A DNA stretch of 64,000 nucleotides, from assembly GCA_027314025.1 (NCBI GenBank), contig DAHVCP010000042.1, positions 19,758 to 83,757 on the forward strand. Direction: 5' to 3'. The notes beneath the pieces are model-generated. The model did no database searches. It saw only the letters and a list, made by a program, of their open reading frames with translations, and was not told the DNA's origin. Below are positions 61,696 to 64,000 of the stretch, piece by piece; position 1 is the stretch's first letter; every line of letters begins with the position of its first letter. This stretch comes from Acidobacteriota bacterium (lineage in GTDB: Bacteria; Acidobacteriota; Terriglobia; Terriglobales; SCQP01). Position numbers and translations under genes: made by a program.

Positions 61696-63018
61696 TTAGG
61701 CGCCGGCGCGGAACGCGGCTTCCTCCACCAGCGCGGGGCGGGCGCCCAGCTTGGCCAGCACGGCGTAGACGATGAAGCCGGCGATGAACGAATACAGCAC
61801 CGCGGGGCTGTCGGCGGCGCGCCAGACGGCGGGCATGAAATGCAGGCTGGGCATGATGCCGATGAAGAAGCCCACCGCCCAAGCGGCGTAGCCCGCCCAG
61901 TTGATGCCCTCCCGCGGGCCGGACCATTTGCGGCCGGCCAGCAGGTAGTCGGCGGCGATGGCGCCGCAGATCGGCCCGAAGGAAGCGCCGACGATGGTGA
62001 AGAAGCCGATCAAGTTGTTCGCCACGCCGGTGACGGCCAGCAGCACGCCGACGGTGACGCCGATCAGCGTGGAAACCGCTTTCGGCACCTTGGGCAGCAT
62101 GGTGCCGAAACTGTTGGAGGCGATGAAGGCGCAGAAGCTGGTGGGCACCAGCGAGGCCGCGGCGAACAAAAAGAAGACCACGCCGCTGAGCGCGCCGACG
62201 CTGTAGATGGCGGCGGTGTAGGTGAAGCGGGTCGTGGCGCCGCTGCCGATAGCGCCGGCGACCGACAGCAGCGGCAGCCCGCCGGCGATCAGCACCGCCA
62301 GGGTGATGCCGATCAAGCCGCCCCAGGCGACGTCGCCGCGGCCGCGGCTGTTGATGCCGAAATCCGCGCCAGCGGCGCCGGCGGTGGCGAAAAATCCGAT
62401 AACCGCGGAGAGCATGACGGCGAAGGCCGTGCCGGGATGGTCCACCGCGGGATGGTATTGCGCGATGCCGTGGCGGGTGGCGAAGAAGACGATCAAGATC
62501 ATCGCCAGCGGCACCCAGTTGAGAAACTGCGCCACGCGGCCGACGTATTGAATGCCCTTAATCGCCACCCAGGCCAAGGCGTAACCCCAGACGATGGTGA
62601 TGACCGCGAACAGCACCTTGGAATTGCTGTGCAGGCCGCGGGTGATGTAGTCGGCGGCGAAATAGGTGGCCACCGCGAACCAGCCGATTTGCAGCACGCC
62701 CATCAGCAAGCCCGGCATCAGATAGCCGCCCTTGGCGCCGAAGGTGGAGGCGCCGACGACGTACAGCGGCCGCCCGGTCTGCATGCCGAGCATGGCCGGG
62801 GCGTAGTAGTAGAGCGCGAAACACAGCAGGCCGCCGACCAAAAGCGCCAGCAGGCACAGGCCGATGCCCGCCTGGCTGAGCGTGCCGACGGCGATTTGCG
62901 CGTAGAAGACGAACCAGAGAAAGATGCCGGCGTAGGAGGGCGCGATGTTCTTATACCAGGGCGCGCGGGCGCTGGCGGGGTTGGGTTGCGAGGCGGCGAG
63001 ATAACCGGGCAGGGACAT
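61696..63018 (-). CDS. NCS1-type (cytosine/purine/allantoin-like) permease
   Basis: 440 residues from ATG 63018. Twelve hydrophobic segments, beginning YAGIFLWFVFYAQIAVGTLS and GGLLCFALYYYAPAMLGMQT, with the NCS1 pattern SFGAKGGYLMPGLLMGVLQI (here ASTFGAKGG) and a long NWVPLAMILIVFFATRHGI. The conserved DFG in AAGADFGINSRGRGDVAWGG and the GPICGAIAADYLLAGRKWSG ending fit NCS1 transporters such as CodB. Substrate (nucleobase, thiamine precursor or similar) cannot be assigned. It follows the sugar-isomerase-like gene by ~60 bases on the same strand, suggesting shared catabolism. Confidence 0.88.
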   Translation of the reverse strand: MSLPGYLAASQPNPASARAPWYKNIAPSYAGIFLWFVFYAQIAVGTLSQAGIGLCLLALLVGGLLCFALYYYAPAMLGMQTGRPLYVVGASTFGAKGGYLMPGLLMGVLQIGWFAVATYFAADYITRGLHSNSKVLFAVITIVWGYALAWVAIKGIQYVGRVAQFLNWVPLAMILIVFFATRHGIAQYHPAVDHPGTAFAVMLSAVIGFFATAGAAGADFGINSRGRGDVAWGGLIGITLAVLIAGGLPLLSVAGAIGSGATTRFTYTAAIYSVGALSGVVFFLFAAASLVPTSFCAFIASNSFGTMLPKVPKAVSTLIGVTVGVLLAVTGVANNLIGFFTIVGASFGPICGAIAADYLLAGRKWSGPREGINWAGYAAWAVGFFIGIMPSLHFMPAVWRAADSPAVLYSFIAGFIVYAVLAKLGARPALVEEAAFRAGA

Positions 63019-63077
63019 ACGCGGTGCCTTCCTGAGGGTGTCGGTGGATGCGGCGGTGGACAGGAGTATCGGCGCGG

Positions 63078-64000
63078 CTAGGACTCCAGCCAGCCGGGCA
63101 GATACATGGATAGGAAGCGGTGGGCGAGAATGAAGCCGTCCTGGCGGCGCTGCGTGAACTCTTCTCCCCGGTCCACGCCGTCCCAGAACATATCTTCGTG
63201 CTCGACGGCGATGCCGCCGGTGAACTTGATTTGCAGCAAAACGGTGATGAACGCCGGCCAGTTGATCAAGCCCTGGCCGGGGATGCGGTAGCGCCACCAG
63301 CCGGGATTATTGATGCCGACCCGTTGCAGCACGTATTGCGTGATCTCGGTGTCCTTGGCGTGGGCGGCCAGGATGCGGTGGCGCATGTCCCAGGCGGCTT
63401 GGATGGGGTCAATGTATTGCCGCACCAGGTGGGAAGGGTCGAACTCCATGCCCAGGCGATGGCTGGGCACCAGGGCGAAGACGGCGTTCCAGGCGTCGGG
63501 ATAAGTGGCGAAGTTGACCGGGCAGGGATAGTTCTCCCAACCCATGCGCATGTCCAGGCGCTCGCATACCGGGAGGTAGCGCTCGTTGAAGACCTCGGCC
63601 AATTCCTTGGCCTGCCGCTCCATGCTGGCGCCGTCATGGCCGCCGCTGAAGGTGCCGATGAACTTGCAGCCCAAGCGGTGGGCGAACTCGATGCAGCGGA
63701 TGAAGCGGTCCTGGGCCTCCCGCCGTTTGGCGAGGTTGGCGTCAATATGATTGCAGTCCATCTGCTCGATGCTGATGATGCGCGTGCCGGCGTTGCGGGC
63801 GGCGGCTAGGATGGCGTCGAATTTGCCGTCGGGCAGATCGGGATGAAACTCCGGTCCCACCTTCACCACCGCTCCTTGGTAGCGGTGCCTGGCGGCGAAC
63901 TCCAGCTTGGCGGGGGCGTATTCCGTGACGATGGCCAGCTTGGGGTAGGGTGTGGGCGGCGGCGGGGCGGGAGCGGCGTCCGGCGGCGCGGCGGGCAGCG
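63078..64000 (-). CDS. Sugar phosphate isomerase/epimerase-like (AP endonuclease 2) protein, N terminus beyond the right edge
   Basis: At least 307 residues, open to the edge. It is a TIM-barrel of the xylose isomerase-like family: KLAIVTEYAPAKLEFAAR, IISIEQMDCNHIDANLAKRR, GCKFIGTFSGGHDGASMERQ, GWENYPCPVNFATYPDAWNA, MEFDPSHLVRQYIDPIQAAW and HAKDTEI plus GGIAVEHEDMFWDG. The Glu, Asp, His and Glu residues are placed as metal ligands in the usual barrel-end positions. The substrate is unknown; it may be an inositol or sugar catabolic isomerase, consistent with the adjacent permease. No start lies in the window. Confidence 0.85.
   Translation of the reverse strand, partial: LPAAPPDAAPAPPPPTPYPKLAIVTEYAPAKLEFAARHRYQGAVVKVGPEFHPDLPDGKFDAILAAARNAGTRIISIEQMDCNHIDANLAKRREAQDRFIRCIEFAHRLGCKFIGTFSGGHDGASMERQAKELAEVFNERYLPVCERLDMRMGWENYPCPVNFATYPDAWNAVFALVPSHRLGMEFDPSHLVRQYIDPIQAAWDMRHRILAAHAKDTEITQYVLQRVGINNPGWWRYRIPGQGLINWPAFITVLLQIKFTGGIAVEHEDMFWDGVDRGEEFTQRRQDGFILAHRFLSMYLPGWLES

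Overview
The window is GC-rich (roughly 70% by eye), densely coded bacterial chromosome. The gene content fits Acidobacteriota: a YXWGXW-repeat secreted protein, a bifunctional beta-propeller/phosphoesterase, DUF255 and YncE-like proteins, many Ala/Arg/Pro-rich secreted proteins, and intergenic spaces packed with short palindromic repeats. That placement is an inference from content only; there is no rRNA or marker tree here.

Layout. 1-3.1 kb: a secreted protein cut by the left edge, then remnants of a restriction system (C-terminal half of a DUF4928-like protein, divergent from an HNH endonuclease). 2.2-4.1 kb: a minus-strand set (bacilliredoxin, methyltransferase, MOSC protein). 4.2-4.7 kb: a tandem-repeat block. 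4.8-13 kb: M1 peptidase, miaA, a regulator with an N-terminal LuxR-type helix-turn-helix, and a large phosphoesterase. 13-15.3 kb: ECF sigma factor, its putative anti-sigma factor and a secreted protein. 15.4-22 kb: two VapBC-type toxin-antitoxin pairs, an adenosine deaminase-family enzyme, an M48 peptidase, manC and tRNA-Ala(CGC). 22-32 kb: YXWGXW protein, a thioredoxin-domain (DUF255) protein, a repeat cluster, a GntR regulator, an M16-like protein and a DinB protein.

32.4-46.5 kb is a copper (possibly copper/silver) island. One plus-strand operon encodes a small Cys-rich secreted protein, a Tat-exported multicopper oxidase, a TolC-like channel and a cytochrome c. A minus-strand operon encodes a Met-rich membrane protein, a P1B copper ATPase interrupted by one in-frame stop, and a DUF4396 fragment. 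A second plus-strand operon encodes another small Cys-rich secreted protein and a CusC-CusB-CusA tripartite exporter. Together they would oxidise periplasmic Cu(I) and pump metal across both membranes.

46.7-64 kb: ftsH-tilS, an ABM-fold protein, an amine oxidase, a LarA-like protein with a short C terminus, a PoxB-like ThDP enzyme, pstSCA without pstB, a PHP phosphoesterase, and the sulfate-assimilation operon sat-cysH-cysC with overlapping start/stop codons. The operon is preceded by a short ORF with three consecutive Cys codons and an intrinsic terminator, the layout of a cysteine attenuator. An NCS1-type permease and a sugar-isomerase-like protein close the window.

The three most unusual things are: (1) the Cys-leader attenuator upstream of sat; (2) a ~191-bp dispersed element for which this window holds both a filled and an empty copy of the same target; (3) a structured minus-strand RNA near 24.2-24.35 kb ending in an intrinsic terminator with a competing hairpin.
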